From Candidatus Elusimicrobium euhamitermitis (lineage in GTDB: Bacteria; Elusimicrobiota; Elusimicrobia; Elusimicrobiales; Elusimicrobiaceae), in contig JAIRUU010000113.1 of NCBI GenBank assembly GCA_031254225.1, positions 5,636 through 69,635 of the forward strand: a stretch of DNA of 64,000 bases, written 5' to 3'. How positions within the stretch are numbered: the first letter of the stretch is position 1; the number at the start of each line of letters is the position of its first letter. The position numbers and the translations under genes were made by a program. Positions 35,893 to 44,278 of the stretch are shown piece after piece. The notes beneath the pieces were generated by a model. That model ran no database searches and was not told where the DNA came from. It saw only the letters and a list, made by a program, of their open reading frames with translations.

Positions 35893-36580
35893 AACAATAA
35901 AAACAAAAGTTTTTAAAGAAAATGAAAGCCTGTCCGCTTTTATAACGGAACATATTCCGGCGTTAAAAGACGGGAGCGTTATTGTCGTTTCGTCCAAAAT
36001 AGCGGCGCTTGCAGAAGGGCGCGTTCTGCCGCCATGTAGTGAAAAAGAATTTGAGAAAATTATAAAAAAGGAAAGTTCTTTCGCGCTCAAAACGCATTAC
36101 TGTTATCTGACGATAAAAGACGGCGCGGTTATGACTAACGCCGGCGTTGACCGTTCCAACGCGGACGGCAAAATTATTCTGCTTCCGCGGGACTCCTATA
36201 AAACCGCGCGCCGCCTGAGAATTGCGCTTAAAAAGTTTTATAAAATCAAAAATTTGGGAATAATTATAACCGACAGTTTTATACTGCCGCTGCGCGCGGG
36301 CGTGACGGGCGCGGCCGTAGGGTACAGCGGTTTTAAAGGCGTAAAAAATTATATAGGAAAGCCGGATATTTTCGGCAGAAAATTGAAGACCACTTTAGTT
36401 GACGCGGCGGACCCCTTGTCCGCCGCCGCAAGTTTTTTGATGGGAGAAGCGGCCGAAAAAACGCCGCTCTGCATCATAGAAGACGCGCCGGTAATTTTTA
36501 CAAACCGCGATAAAAAAGGCGAACTTAAATACCCGCTTAAAAAAGATTTATACTATCCGCTTCTCAAAACCGTTATTTAA
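35882..36580 (+). CDS. CofE-like (F420:gamma-glutamyl ligase family) protein
   Basis: A 232-residue protein matching the PF01996 fold. VIVVSSKIAALAEGRV at the N-terminus, TNAGVDRSNADG and ITDSFILPLRAGVTGAAVGY correspond to the metal- and GTP-binding motifs of CofE. CofE adds glutamates to coenzyme F420, but many bacteria without F420 carry homologues of unknown role. It overlaps the hemW 3' end by 11 nt, and its own 3' end overlaps the convergent pilin gene by 8 nt. Confidence 0.75.
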   Translation: MKLKTIKTKVFKENESLSAFITEHIPALKDGSVIVVSSKIAALAEGRVLPPCSEKEFEKIIKKESSFALKTHYCYLTIKDGAVMTNAGVDRSNADGKIILLPRDSYKTARRLRIALKKFYKIKNLGIIITDSFILPLRAGVTGAAVGYSGFKGVKNYIGKPDIFGRKLKTTLVDAADPLSAAASFLMGEAAEKTPLCIIEDAPVIFTNRDKKGELKYPLKKDLYYPLLKTVI

Positions 36581-37049
36581 CAAAACTCGGGCCCGACGTT
36601 ATTGCGGCATTTCCCGCCGCGGCGGTTTTATACATGAGCGTATTACAAATATCCGGATCAGACTGCGTAACGCACAACGTCGGCATAATAGCGCCGTCGG
36701 ATATATGTTTTTCAAGCGTGTATTTGCCGTCGCGCCGTATTGCCAGCACTGCGGCGTTATTTTGGCTGATATTATTTATGCGGTATTGAAAATTCTTCGT
36801 CTGCATTGTTACATTGTCCGCCTGAAGCGTGCCGTCCGCTATTCCTACGTCCAGCGTATTCCACTGCGGGTTGGCGTGGAATTTTCCGGCGCGCTGCACG
36901 CTTTCGGTAACTGTTTTTAAAATGCTTTCGGCTTCCGTGGCGCGGCCTCTGTCAACCACCTGCATATACTGCGGTATGGCTATGGCCGCCAAAATGCCTA
37001 TAATTAAAATGACTATTAACAACTCCATTAAAGTAAAACCTTTTTTCAT
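36573..37049 (-). CDS. Type IV pilin-like / pseudopilin protein
   Basis: A 158-residue prepilin with a very short leader (MKKG) before FTLMELLIVILIIGILAAIA; Glu5 is conserved and a Met replaces the usual Ile at mature position 4. Two cysteines near the C-terminus (LCVTQSDPDIC) probably form the D-loop disulfide. Unlike the other two pilins in the window, it has a leadered start with AAAGGAG and no copy of the shared 47-bp promoter block. It is divergent from lysS. Confidence 0.84.
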   Translation of the reverse strand: MKKGFTLMELLIVILIIGILAAIAIPQYMQVVDRGRATEAESILKTVTESVQRAGKFHANPQWNTLDVGIADGTLQADNVTMQTKNFQYRINNISQNNAAVLAIRRDGKYTLEKHISDGAIMPTLCVTQSDPDICNTLMYKTAAAGNAAITSGPSFVK

Positions 37050-37102
37050 AATATAACTCCTTTCACTTATTTTATCCGTTAAACAAATATCTGTCAATTT
37101 GA

Positions 37103-37108
37103 TAAAAT
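37103..37108 (+). promoter_or_regulatory. -10 element (TAAAAT) of lysS, leaderless type
   Basis: TAAAAT is followed by 6 nt and the ATG at 37115, with no ribosome site. Confidence 0.45.
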
Positions 37109-37114
37109 GAACAT

Positions 37115-38608
37115 ATGGAAAATACTGAACAAAAACCGCAGAGCTCTTTGCAGGAAATTATTAAACAGCGTTATGACGAAGCCGCGCAGCTTAAAGACGC
37201 GGGCGTCAACCCGTATCCGGCGCGCAGCGGCTCAAAAAATACGGCCAAAGAAGCGCTTTCCGCGCCTGAAAATGAGAACGTTACCGTCTCAGGCCGCGTA
37301 ATGCAGCTGCGCCTGATGGGCAAGGCGGCTTTTGCGCATATCAGGGATTTTACTGGCAAAGTGCAGATTTATGTTGCAAAAGATAAGCTTGGCGACGCTC
37401 AGTATGACTTTTTCAAAAAGCATATATCCGCGGGCGATTTTGTGACAGCGTCAGGCCACATGTTCGTTACCAAAACCGGCGAAAAAACTATTAAGGCGGA
37501 CAGCGTTAATCTCATTTCCAAAGCCATACGCCCGATGCCGGAAAAGTGGCACGGCATTACGGACACGGAAGTCAGATTCAGAAACCGCCACGTTGATTTG
37601 ATAGCGAACGAAGACGTTAAAGAAATTTTTGTCAAACGCTCAAAAATAATAAGTTCCATACGCAAGACGCTGGACAATATGGGTTATCTTGAAGTTGAAA
37701 CGCCCACTCTGACGCCAGGCGCGGGCGGCGCGATAGCCAAACCTTTTGAAAGTTTTCATAACGCTTTAAAAATGCCGCTTTATATGCGTATTGCGCTGGA
37801 GCTGTATCACAAACGCCTTATTGTCGGCGGCATGGACAGGATTTACGAGATAGGCAAAATGTTCCGCAACGAAGGCATTGACACTACGCACAACCCCGAA
37901 TTTACCATGATGGAACTTTATCAGGCCTACGGCGACGTTTATGTCATGGCGGACGTTTTTGACGCCGTTTTGGCAAACGCGGCAAAAGCAATAGGCGTTG
38001 AAAAAGTGACGTATAAAGGTAAAGAAGTTAAAGTTACTCCGCCGTATGAGCGCGTTTCGCTGCCCGAAGCGTGGCTGAAATATACCGGCGAAGATATTCA
38101 TAATATTTTAAACGGGCGGGATTTTAACCGGCCGGCGTTAATAGAGCTTGCTAAAAAGCTTGGTATAAAAATTGACGAGGAAGAATCCTCCGGCAAAATT
38201 TTTGACGGGATTTTTGACGAACGTATTATTCCAAACTATACCGACCCTATTTTGATGATGGATTATCCGACGGCCGTAAGCCCTTTCTCAAAAACCAAAG
38301 AGGGCGACCCTGGGATAGTGGAACGTTTTGAGGCTTTTGTCTGCGGCAGCGAACTGGGCAACGCGTACAGCGAAATCAATGATCCGGCCGACCAGGCGCA
38401 GAGGCTGCGCGACCAGGCGCGTCAGAAAGCCAAAGACAATAAAGAAAATTCCGAGATTGTGGATATTGAATATATTGAAGCTCTGGAAGCGGGCATGCCG
38501 CCGACGGGCGGAATGGGAATCGGCATAGACCGGTTGATAATGCTGCTCACGGGGCAGGATTCAATAAGAGAGATAGTTTTCTTTCCGCTGCTTAAAAAGA
38601 CAGACTAA
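37115..38608 (+). CDS. lysS: Lysyl-tRNA synthetase, class II
   Basis: A 497-residue synthetase. An N-terminal OB anticodon-binding domain (VTVSGRVMQLRLMGKAAFAHI) precedes the class II core: motif 1 near LEVETPTLTPGAGGAIAKPF, motif 2 in FRNEGIDTTHNPEFTMMELYQ, and motif 3 GMGIGIDRLIMLL. It charges tRNA-Lys. The last two codons, GAC TAA, are identical to the sequence that begins repeat copy D, so the element abuts or has replaced the end of the gene. Confidence 0.96.
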   Translation: MENTEQKPQSSLQEIIKQRYDEAAQLKDAGVNPYPARSGSKNTAKEALSAPENENVTVSGRVMQLRLMGKAAFAHIRDFTGKVQIYVAKDKLGDAQYDFFKKHISAGDFVTASGHMFVTKTGEKTIKADSVNLISKAIRPMPEKWHGITDTEVRFRNRHVDLIANEDVKEIFVKRSKIISSIRKTLDNMGYLEVETPTLTPGAGGAIAKPFESFHNALKMPLYMRIALELYHKRLIVGGMDRIYEIGKMFRNEGIDTTHNPEFTMMELYQAYGDVYVMADVFDAVLANAAKAIGVEKVTYKGKEVKVTPPYERVSLPEAWLKYTGEDIHNILNGRDFNRPALIELAKKLGIKIDEEESSGKIFDGIFDERIIPNYTDPILMMDYPTAVSPFSKTKEGDPGIVERFEAFVCGSELGNAYSEINDPADQAQRLRDQARQKAKDNKENSEIVDIEYIEALEAGMPPTGGMGIGIDRLIMLLTGQDSIREIVFFPLLKKTD

Positions 38609-38766
38609 TTTTATTTGGGCGGGCCTGCGCCCGCCGCAAGTTTTGTACTGCGCACGGCTGCCAGCCTACGCTTTGCCTTAAGTAGTTGCCCAGGCCGAAG
38701 AAAATTAAAAATCATCTCAAATCCCTGTGAAATTTTTGTTACGGACGACTAACGGCGGTTACGGCA
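38603..38766 (+). repeat. Structured 3'-flank element, copy D (internally deleted)
   Basis: It starts within the lysS stop region with GACTAATTTTATTTGGGCGG, retains the small GGCGGG/CCCGCC hairpin, then jumps into the loop and right arm of the long hairpin (GGCCGAAG onward), with GAAATTTTT and the 3' box ACGGACGACTAACGGCGG. Hairpin 1, the AAAAATTTC strand and the whole left arm are missing. Confidence 0.8.
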
Positions 38767-38791
38767 ACTCCGCTGCGGGACATGGCCGGAA

Positions 38792-39178
38792 TTATTTATT
38801 TTTGAGCTTTTTTTCCTGCTCTTTTACGCTGCGCCATAAGGCCAGGCTTTCTTCCGGCGTGTTCGCTTTTTTGTCGCCGAACACGTGCGGGTGGCGGCGG
38901 ATAAGTTTTTCGTTAATTCCTTTAATTACGTCCGAAATCGTAAATTTGCCCAGCTCCTCCGCGATGTTCGCCTGCATGACAATGTTTAAAAGCAAATCGC
39001 CAAGTTCTTCCTGCAAATTTTCGGCGTCGTTATTTTCTATGGCTTTTACGACTTCTTCGCTTTCTTCGCGCAGGCATTTGATAAGTGACTCGTGCGTTTG
39101 TTTCTTGTCCCACGGACAGCCGTCCGGCCCGCGCAGAGTTTTGGTTGTGTTTACAAGTTCGTTAAACAATTTTTCCAT
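38792..39178 (-). CDS. MazG-like nucleoside triphosphate pyrophosphohydrolase
   Basis: A 128-residue single-domain MazG protein. LRGPDGCPWDKKQTHESL and LREESEEVVKAI with EELGDLLLNIVMQA provide the ExxE and ExxD magnesium-binding sites. It hydrolyses (d)NTPs to monophosphates for nucleotide-pool cleaning. It is half the length of the two-domain E. coli MazG. GGAGAG precedes the start at a spacing of about 9 nt. It converges with lysS across repeat D. Confidence 0.87.
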   Translation of the reverse strand: MEKLFNELVNTTKTLRGPDGCPWDKKQTHESLIKCLREESEEVVKAIENNDAENLQEELGDLLLNIVMQANIAEELGKFTISDVIKGINEKLIRRHPHVFGDKKANTPEESLALWRSVKEQEKKLKNK

Positions 39179-39215
39179 TTAAATTTTCTCTCCAAAAATG
39201 GTATATGTTTATTAT

Positions 39216-40553
39216 ATGAAAAAACTTCTTGTTCTAATAACAATCATTTTAATTTCTCTCAATTCTTTTGCGGCGGAATTTGCGTATGTGGCCAAGCAGG
39301 ACGGCAAAACCGTTTACGTTGATACCACCCGTCTGGCGACAAAAGTCAGCCGCGGCGCGGTTTTGAAATTTATTGAAAGTTCTGAAGAACTTAAAAACTA
39401 TCAGGGTATGTCTTTGGGTAAAATTTATAAGTACGGCCCGTCGGCAGCCGTTACCAAGGCGGAAGATAAATACGCAGTTATAATTTTGGATAATGATTAT
39501 AAAACAAAACCCGGCCAGGCTTTGGAGCTTGAAGCTGCGGCCGCGCCCATGAACGCGGCGCCGGCGGATACTCCGGCGGACAAGACTGCCCGGAGTTATG
39601 ACGGCGGTATCGCAAAAATTTTCAGCTCGCCCGCTTTTGACGGGAAAATAATTTCCTCATGCCTCTCTTCCCGCGGCGGGCAGAATATTTTTATTCTTGC
39701 GACGGAGCAAAGCATAAAAGCGGCGGACCTACAAGGCGGAATTTTGACGGAGCAGGCTATTTCTCCTTTTAAACAAGTTTTAACCATATCCTGCGCGCCC
39801 GCCAAAAATAACGGGCGGGACCAGATTTTTGTTGTAACTTACGAAGCGCGGAGCGAAAAATTAAATACCCTTGTCTTTGAATTAGAGGACGGCGGTTTTA
39901 CGCAGACGGATACTCTTAAATGGGCGGTAAAAGCGGTTAATACGCCGCCCGGCATAAAACTTTTCGGCCAGGAAATTTTTAAACATAATGAGACGCGTTT
40001 CAGCCCAGTGGGCCTGATAAACTACGACGCGAAAAAAGGTTTTTATTACATAAAAACCGGCGTGAACGCCGGCTCAAACGCGACCGCGTTTTCTTTCAAT
40101 CTGGCGGACCTTGACAATGACGGAAAGCTTGACGCGGTTTTTGCAATTGCTTTCGGCAGAATAAAAGCCGCGCTTGGCAAAGGCAGCGTTGTGGACGTGG
40201 AAGACGGCAATTTTGCGTCATCCCCCGTGCGGTTTACTCTGGCTAATGAAATTATAAGAGTGCTGCCCGCGATACCGTCTTTTACGCAGGATGAAAAAAC
40301 GATTTTCGCCGCGGCCGAAAACGTGCCTAAAGCCGCAATAGTAGCCGGCAGTCTCGGTATGTACAAAAGCGGTATTTTGCGTTTTTACCGCTGGGACGCG
40401 GCCGGCCTTAAACAAACCGGCAAAATTGAAACCGGCGGCGTAATTTATGATTTAACCGCTGTAAATTATAACGGCGCGCCGGCCATTATGGCGACGGAAG
40501 TTTTTGACAGCGGCGTAACAATGCTGAACATGTACAACCTCGGGAGTTACTGA
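39216..40553 (+). CDS. Exported protein of unknown function with FG-GAP/VCBS-like repeat
   Basis: A 445-residue protein with a clear signal peptide (KKLLVLITIILISLNSFAA). The N-terminal part is followed by an Ala/Pro-rich linker (about residues 105-125) and a beta-rich region with one clear calcium-binding type motif, LADLDNDGKLDAVFAIAFG, as in FG-GAP or VCBS repeats, suggesting a beta-propeller-like domain. I do not recognise a specific family. The start at 39216 follows TGG-TATATG (39199-39207) closely, leaving almost no leader. The stop overlaps the thyX start by one base. Confidence 0.6.
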   Translation: MKKLLVLITIILISLNSFAAEFAYVAKQDGKTVYVDTTRLATKVSRGAVLKFIESSEELKNYQGMSLGKIYKYGPSAAVTKAEDKYAVIILDNDYKTKPGQALELEAAAAPMNAAPADTPADKTARSYDGGIAKIFSSPAFDGKIISSCLSSRGGQNIFILATEQSIKAADLQGGILTEQAISPFKQVLTISCAPAKNNGRDQIFVVTYEARSEKLNTLVFELEDGGFTQTDTLKWAVKAVNTPPGIKLFGQEIFKHNETRFSPVGLINYDAKKGFYYIKTGVNAGSNATAFSFNLADLDNDGKLDAVFAIAFGRIKAALGKGSVVDVEDGNFASSPVRFTLANEIIRVLPAIPSFTQDEKTIFAAAENVPKAAIVAGSLGMYKSGILRFYRWDAAGLKQTGKIETGGVIYDLTAVNYNGAPAIMATEVFDSGVTMLNMYNLGSY

Positions 40554-41236
40554 TGACACAGAAGATTGATATTTTGGACAAAGGTTTTGTTAAACTCATT
40601 GATTTTATGGGAAGCGATTTACGCGCGGTAAGTTCCGCCCGCGTGTCTTTCGGCGGCGAATCAAAAGGCGAAGATAAAGACAAGCAGCTTATTAAATATC
40701 TTCTTGAACACTCTCACCACACGCCGTTTGAGCATTGTTGTTTCCAGTTCCACATCTGCTGTCCTATTTATATAGCAAGGCAGTGGATGCGCCACCGCTG
40801 GGCGTCATACAATGAAATAAGCGCAAGGTATACCGAGGTAAAGGACGAATTTTATATGCCGGCGGAGTTCCGCGGCCAGGACACGCATAATAAACAGGGC
40901 TCGGTCGCCTCGTCGGATTTGGATAATAAAAAACTGCGCGAGATTTATGAAAAAAGCGTAGAAGCGTCTTACGCCGCGTATAAAAAATTATTGGAATACG
41001 GCGTCGCGCGCGAGATGGCGCGGGGCATTTTGCCGGTGTGCCAGTACACTCAGTTTTACTGGAGCGTGAACGCAAGAAGCCTTTTAAATTTTCTCTCTCT
41101 GCGGCAGGACGCGCACGCGCAAAAAGAAATCCGCGATTACGCGGACGCTATTGCCCAAATTTTTGCGGAAAAAATGCCGTGGACGTGGGAAGCGTTTAAC
41201 AAGTTAAACAAAAAACTGCCCTTAGGTTCTGAATAG
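40553..41236 (+). CDS. thyX: Flavin-dependent thymidylate synthase
   Basis: A 227-residue ThyX. The signature RHRWASYNEISARY occupies residues 80-93 and matches RHRx7S; MARGILPVCQYTQFYWSVNARSLLNFLSLR carries the C-terminal nucleotide-binding Arg. It makes dTMP from dUMP using FAD, NADPH and methylene-tetrahydrofolate, independent of ThyA and of dihydrofolate reductase. The start overlaps the upstream stop by one base. Confidence 0.95.
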   Translation: MTQKIDILDKGFVKLIDFMGSDLRAVSSARVSFGGESKGEDKDKQLIKYLLEHSHHTPFEHCCFQFHICCPIYIARQWMRHRWASYNEISARYTEVKDEFYMPAEFRGQDTHNKQGSVASSDLDNKKLREIYEKSVEASYAAYKKLLEYGVAREMARGILPVCQYTQFYWSVNARSLLNFLSLRQDAHAQKEIRDYADAIAQIFAEKMPWTWEAFNKLNKKLPLGSE

Positions 41237-41246
41237 GAGGCGCTCT

Positions 41247-42458
41247 ATGAGAGTGCTTGGAATGATCATGGCGGGCGGCAAAGGGGAAAGACTTTACCCG
41301 CTTACAAAAGAAAGAAGCAAACCTTCTGTCCCGTTCGGCGGGAAGTACAGGATTGTGGATTTTGTGCTTTCAAATTTTGTAAATTCCAACATTTTTGCGT
41401 CTTATATGTTAGTGCAGTATTTATCCCAGTCCTTAATTGAATATCTGCGCACCACGTGGCGCACAAGCGGCATAAGCAGGGACCATTTTTTGACCTGCGT
41501 TCCGCCGCAGATGCGGCTTGGGGAAACGTGGTACCGCGGCACCGCGGACTCCGTGCGGCAGAACATTAATCTGATAAAAGATTTTGCGCCGGATCTGGTG
41601 GCAGTCTTCGGCGCGGATCATATTTACCGCATGGATATCGGCCAGATGATTGACTTCCATCTTAAAAATAACGCCGACGTTACGGTGGCCGCCAACGTCG
41701 TATCGCTTGAAGAGGCTGTTTCTTTCGGCGTGCTGGGCGTTGACAATAAAAACAGAATTACGGAGTTTGACGAAAAACCGGAAAAACCCAAATGCATACC
41801 GGGCCGCCCGAAACAGGCTTACGCTTCAATGGGTAATTATATTTTTAACGCGGATATTCTGATTAAGGTTCTGCAGAAGCGTTTCTGCGACGTGCCGGCT
41901 TTGGATTTCGGCAAACATATTCTGCCTAAAATTTTGACCGAGTACAGGACTTTTGCCTACGATTTTCCGTCTCAAAAGCTGCCCGGCGCAAAAGTTTATG
42001 AAGAGCAGGGGTACTGGCGGGACGTCGGCAACATAGAAGCTTTTTGGCAGACCAATATGGATTTGCTGGGGCCCAAGCCCAAGATGGATTTGAATAATCC
42101 GCTGTGGCCCATAAACACCTCGCTCCACCACCTGCCGCCTACAAAATATTTGGGCGGCGCGGTTGAAAATTCCATGCTCAGCAACGGCTGCGTGGTGCAC
42201 CCTAACTCCGTAATAAAAAACTGCGTTTTGGGCAGCAATATTATTGTGCATGAAGGATGCGTGCTGGAAGACAGCGTAATCATGGACTCATGCGAATTTA
42301 AAAAGGGCAGCAAGATTAAGAGAACGATTGTTGACAGGTTTAACGTCGTGCCGGAGAAGCAGACTGTAGGGCATAATGCGGAAAAAGACGCGCAGAGCTA
42401 TTATATAGACCCGTCGGGAATTGTCGTTATTCCCAGAGGCAGAAGCAAATTTTCATAA
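41247..42458 (+). CDS. glgC: Glucose-1-phosphate adenylyltransferase
   Basis: A 403-residue ADP-glucose pyrophosphorylase. GMIMAGGKGERLYPLTKERS with SKPSVPFGGKYR is the nucleotide-binding start, FGADHIYRMD the metal/substrate region, and a C-terminal left-handed beta helix (about residues 290-390) completes it. It supplies ADP-glucose for glycogen synthesis, fitting the GH57 branching enzyme at 6981. GGAGG precedes the start. Copy E of the structured repeat follows 14 nt after the stop. Confidence 0.94.
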   Translation: MRVLGMIMAGGKGERLYPLTKERSKPSVPFGGKYRIVDFVLSNFVNSNIFASYMLVQYLSQSLIEYLRTTWRTSGISRDHFLTCVPPQMRLGETWYRGTADSVRQNINLIKDFAPDLVAVFGADHIYRMDIGQMIDFHLKNNADVTVAANVVSLEEAVSFGVLGVDNKNRITEFDEKPEKPKCIPGRPKQAYASMGNYIFNADILIKVLQKRFCDVPALDFGKHILPKILTEYRTFAYDFPSQKLPGAKVYEEQGYWRDVGNIEAFWQTNMDLLGPKPKMDLNNPLWPINTSLHHLPPTKYLGGAVENSMLSNGCVVHPNSVIKNCVLGSNIIVHEGCVLEDSVIMDSCEFKKGSKIKRTIVDRFNVVPEKQTVGHNAEKDAQSYYIDPSGIVVIPRGRSKFS

Positions 42459-42800
42459 GTAGTGGGAATGGTGTGATTTTCGTGGAAAATCACATTTATT
42501 TCATGACTAATTTTATTTGGGCGGGCCTGCGCCCGCCGCAAGTTTTTCCTGCGCACGGCTGCCCGCCTGCGCTTCGCTACGGCGTGGCCAAGGCTTCAAT
42601 TATAAACAGTGTTTTGTTTCGCTCACTTCGTTCGCTTGGCTGTATGTTGAAAAATTTCTTTGGCTTTTGGACGATTTTCAATTTTTCCGGCCCTCGCCGT
42701 ACGCTTCGCCTTAAGTACTTGCTCAGGCCGGAGAAAATTGAAAATCATCTCAAAATCCTGTGAAATTTTTTGAACAGACGACTGAACGGCGGTAACAACA
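42459..42800 (+). repeat. Structured 3'-flank element, copy E
   Basis: Part of a 426-bp spacer. Hairpin 1 is GTGATTTTC/GAAAATCAC (42473-42493). The GGCGGG/CCCGCC hairpin lies at about 42518-42536, the box CGCTCACTTCGTTCGCTTGG follows, and the outer stem is AAAAATTTC (42650-42658) with GAAATTTTT (42762-42770). The long hairpin arms are 42670-42692 and 42726-42749 (CCGGCC with GGCCGG, TTTTCAA with TTGAAAA), again with the bulged G and invariant loop. The 3' box GACGACTGAACGGCGG follows. The body up to about 42610 has an extra insert relative to copy B. Confidence 0.88.
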
Positions 42801-42818
42801 CAGCAACATTTTATGCCT

Positions 42819-42853
42819 TTCCCCCCGCCCCTTGCGGGAGAGAGGGTGAGGGG
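42819..42853. repeat. CCCCGCCCC palindrome, copy 2
   Basis: The same C-rich/G-rich hairpin as at 13171-13209, at the same distance behind a structured element. Confidence 0.6.
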
Positions 42854-42884
42854 TAGCGCAAAGAGAAGGGAAAAGATTTTAACA

Positions 42885-43811
42885 ATGATAAAAAAAATAA
42901 AACTTAAAGATAAAGACGAGATTTTCCTTGTGCTGGGGGAGCAGGACAGCAGGTTAAGAGCGCTTGAAAAAGAATTTAAAGTAGAAATTTTTGCCCGCTA
43001 TAATTCCGACGGCGACGGGGCGGAAATTTCGCTTTCCGGCCCGAATTCCCGCGTTGACAAAGCTTTTCACAAAATCAAAAAAATTATTGAAAATACCGAA
43101 ACCGTCGTCACTCTGCAAAGAACCTCCCACGCCAAACCTTTTGACAACGGCGTTATTTTTTATCCGCCGCACAACGCGCCGGTAAAACCGCGCACTAAAA
43201 ACCAACAGAAATATATTGAAACTATTTTTGAAAACGACATGGTAATTTCCGTCGGGCCCGCGGGCACGGGCAAAACGTTTTTGGCCTGCGCGTGCGCGCT
43301 GCGCGCGCTGGAGCTTGGCATGGTGGGCCGCATAATAGTTTCCCGCCCGATAGTTGAAGCCGGGGAAAAACTCGGCTTTCTGCCCGGCGATATTGATGAG
43401 AAAGTTGACCCGTATCTGCGCCCCGTTTATGACGCGTTCGGCGCTATGCTGGGCGCGGAAAAGTTCCGCGCTTTGAAATACTCTTCAACGCTTGAAATAG
43501 TGCCGCTTGCCTACATGCGCGGCAGAACGCTGGAAAACGCTTTTATAATTTTGGACGAAGCGCAAAACACGCTGCCCGAGCAGATGAAAATGTTTTTAAC
43601 CCGCATGGGCGCAAATTCCCGCATGATTATAAACGGGGATTTGACGCAGATAGATCTGCCTTTTAAAAAAGAAAGCGGCCTTTCCGTCGCGGTAAAAATT
43701 TTGCGCGGCATTGAGGGCATTTCAATTATGGAATTTACGGCGGAAGACGTCGTGCGCCACCCGCTTGTAAAAGAAATTCTGTCCGCTTACGACAGACTAG
43801 AGAAAAAATGA
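42885..43811 (+). CDS. PhoH family P-loop ATPase (YbeZ type)
   Basis: A 308-residue protein. A small N-terminal KH-like region (residues 1-70) is followed by the PhoH ATPase domain: Walker A GPAGTGKTFLACA, Walker B AFIILDEAQNT, and SRPIVEAGEKLGFLPGD. YbeZ partners the YbeY endoribonuclease in rRNA processing and quality control; here ybeY overlaps its 3' end by 4 nt, the conserved arrangement. No good ribosome site lies near the ATG at 42885; the leader is made of palindrome and repeat E. Upstream in-frame codons translate repeat DNA. Confidence 0.88.
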   Translation: MIKKIKLKDKDEIFLVLGEQDSRLRALEKEFKVEIFARYNSDGDGAEISLSGPNSRVDKAFHKIKKIIENTETVVTLQRTSHAKPFDNGVIFYPPHNAPVKPRTKNQQKYIETIFENDMVISVGPAGTGKTFLACACALRALELGMVGRIIVSRPIVEAGEKLGFLPGDIDEKVDPYLRPVYDAFGAMLGAEKFRALKYSSTLEIVPLAYMRGRTLENAFIILDEAQNTLPEQMKMFLTRMGANSRMIINGDLTQIDLPFKKESGLSVAVKILRGIEGISIMEFTAEDVVRHPLVKEILSAYDRLEKK

Positions 43812-44278
43812 AAATAAATGTTTTTTATAACGTAAAAATACCGCCGGCGCAGCGCAAAACGTCATTATTTAAGGCGGCTGTTTCAGCCGCGCTGGGCCGC
43901 GGCGCAAAACGCGGAGGGGAAATAAATCTGGTTTTTGTTTCCGGCGCGGAGATACATAAAATCAATAAACAATTTTTAAACCACGATTATGAGACAGACG
44001 TAATTTCTTTCGGTTACCCGTCTGAGCCGGAAACTTTATCAGGCGATATTTTTGTATGCGTAAAAACAGCGCAAAAAAACGCTTTGCTGTATAAGCAAAG
44101 CGTTTTGGAAGAATTGCTGACTTACGCGGTCCACGGCGCGCTGCACCTTGCCGGCATGGATGACGCCGCTAAAAAAGAACGCGCTCTTATGGACAAGGCG
44201 GCCATGAAAATTATTTCTAAAATTCTTAACGCAAAAACCAAAACAGCCCAAATCCCGCCGCCAGCCAAAAGAAAATAA
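43808..44278 (+). CDS. ybeY: YbeY-like endoribonuclease with altered zinc motif
   Basis: A 156-residue member of UPF0054. INLVFVSGAEIHKINKQFLN and DYETDVISF are typical. The zinc motif, normally HGxLHLxGxDH, reads HGALHLAGMDD: the first two His are kept but the third ligand is Asp. It is either a metal site with Asp substitution or a weakened enzyme. The 3' end overlaps the convergent dispanin-like gene by 53 bp. Role: maturation of 16S rRNA 3' end with PhoH/YbeZ. Confidence 0.83.
   Translation: MKINVFYNVKIPPAQRKTSLFKAAVSAALGRGAKRGGEINLVFVSGAEIHKINKQFLNHDYETDVISFGYPSEPETLSGDIFVCVKTAQKNALLYKQSVLEELLTYAVHGALHLAGMDDAAKKERALMDKAAMKIISKILNAKTKTAQIPPPAKRK

Noticed and set aside
36573..36580. Frameshift or error at the overlapping ends of the CofE-like and pilin genes
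   Set aside because: Both stops are clean and an 8-bp convergent overlap is common.
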